Positions 5,299 to 5,461 of a stretch of 5,461 nucleotides of DNA are shown one piece after another (the stretch's first letter is position 1; each line of letters begins with the position of its first letter). Source of the DNA: Deltaproteobacteria bacterium (GTDB lineage: Bacteria > Desulfobacterota > Desulfobacteria > Desulfobacterales > JAFDCJ01); contig JAFDDW010000182.1 in the NCBI GenBank assembly GCA_019310665.1, positions 1,654 through 7,114 of the forward strand, in the 5' to 3' direction. The translations under genes were made by a program, and so were the position numbers. The notes beneath the pieces were generated by a model. The model ran no database searches, was not told where the DNA came from, and worked only from the letters and a program-made list of their open reading frames with translations.

Positions 5299-5461
5299 AT
5301 GGTTGTTAACGGTACCTTTACCATCCTTGTCGATGAATCCGACCAGGACCGGCGGCTCGATGCCGTGGTCGCCGCCCACCTTCCGGCCTGTTCCCGCTCC
5401 CTGGCTGCCAATTTGATTGCTAACCATAAAATTCTGGTTGATAATCAGCCCAAAAAGCCGG
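5299..5461 (+). CDS. RluA-family pseudouridine synthase, N-terminal part (cut by window end)
   Basis: Only the first 54 codons are present. The reading MVVNGTFTILVDE continues into DRRLDAVVAAHLPACSRS (about 17-34) and LIANHKILVDNQPKKP (39-54). The RRLD, CSRS and hKILVDNQPKKP positions match the S4-like RNA-binding domain that opens RluA/RluC/RluD proteins (family pattern: RLD...L...SRS....LI..G.V.VNG....P). The catalytic domain lies outside the window, so the target RNA cannot be named. The ATG at 5299 is 14 bases after the cdnL stop and has no clear Shine-Dalgarno, suggesting it is co-transcribed and perhaps coupled. An RluA-type gene next to cdnL fits the Desulfobacterota neighbourhood as I recall it. 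Confidence 0.8.
   Translation, partial: MVVNGTFTILVDESDQDRRLDAVVAAHLPACSRSLAANLIANHKILVDNQPKKP

Overview
The window reads as a co-directional, plus-strand housekeeping block from a Gram-negative bacterium, most likely a member of the Desulfobacterota (former Deltaproteobacteria). This rests on three things: the gene order prs - rplY (long L25/CTC form) - pth - cdnL - RluA-type gene, which I recall as typical of that group; the close resemblance of the CdnL protein to the Myxococcus protein; and short periodic intergenic repeats of a kind I associate with environmental genomes. The taxonomic call is inference from memory, not a search.

Layout: bases 1-64 hold a plausible sigma70-type promoter and leader for prs (65-1003), which makes PRPP. 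Next is a 246-base AT-rich spacer (1004-1249) with no convincing gene, promoter or terminator, but with four separate short tandem-repeat arrays (periods 7, 10, 8 and 7 bases). Then come rplY (1250-1918, TTG start, 34-residue Glu-rich tail) and, 12 bases later, pth (1931-2527). After 27 bases comes hppA (2555-4579), a membrane proton-pumping pyrophosphatase with the signature of the K+-independent class. A perfect 13-bp hairpin with a T6 tract (4607-4640) closes that unit. A new promoter-like element (4642-4670) precedes cdnL (4730-5284), followed 14 bases later by the first 54 codons of an RluA-family pseudouridine synthase, cut by the window end.

Functionally the genes serve growth and translation: PRPP synthesis for nucleotides, a 5S-rRNA-binding ribosomal protein, rescue of peptidyl-tRNA, an RNA polymerase-binding factor that in its relatives supports rRNA promoter activity, and an rRNA/tRNA modification enzyme. 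The pyrophosphatase recovers energy from PPi, a product of nucleotide, tRNA and (in sulfate reducers) sulfate activation chemistry. I see no mobile element, CRISPR array, RNA gene or defence system. The coding content is ordinary. The least explained part is the repeat mosaic between prs and rplY.
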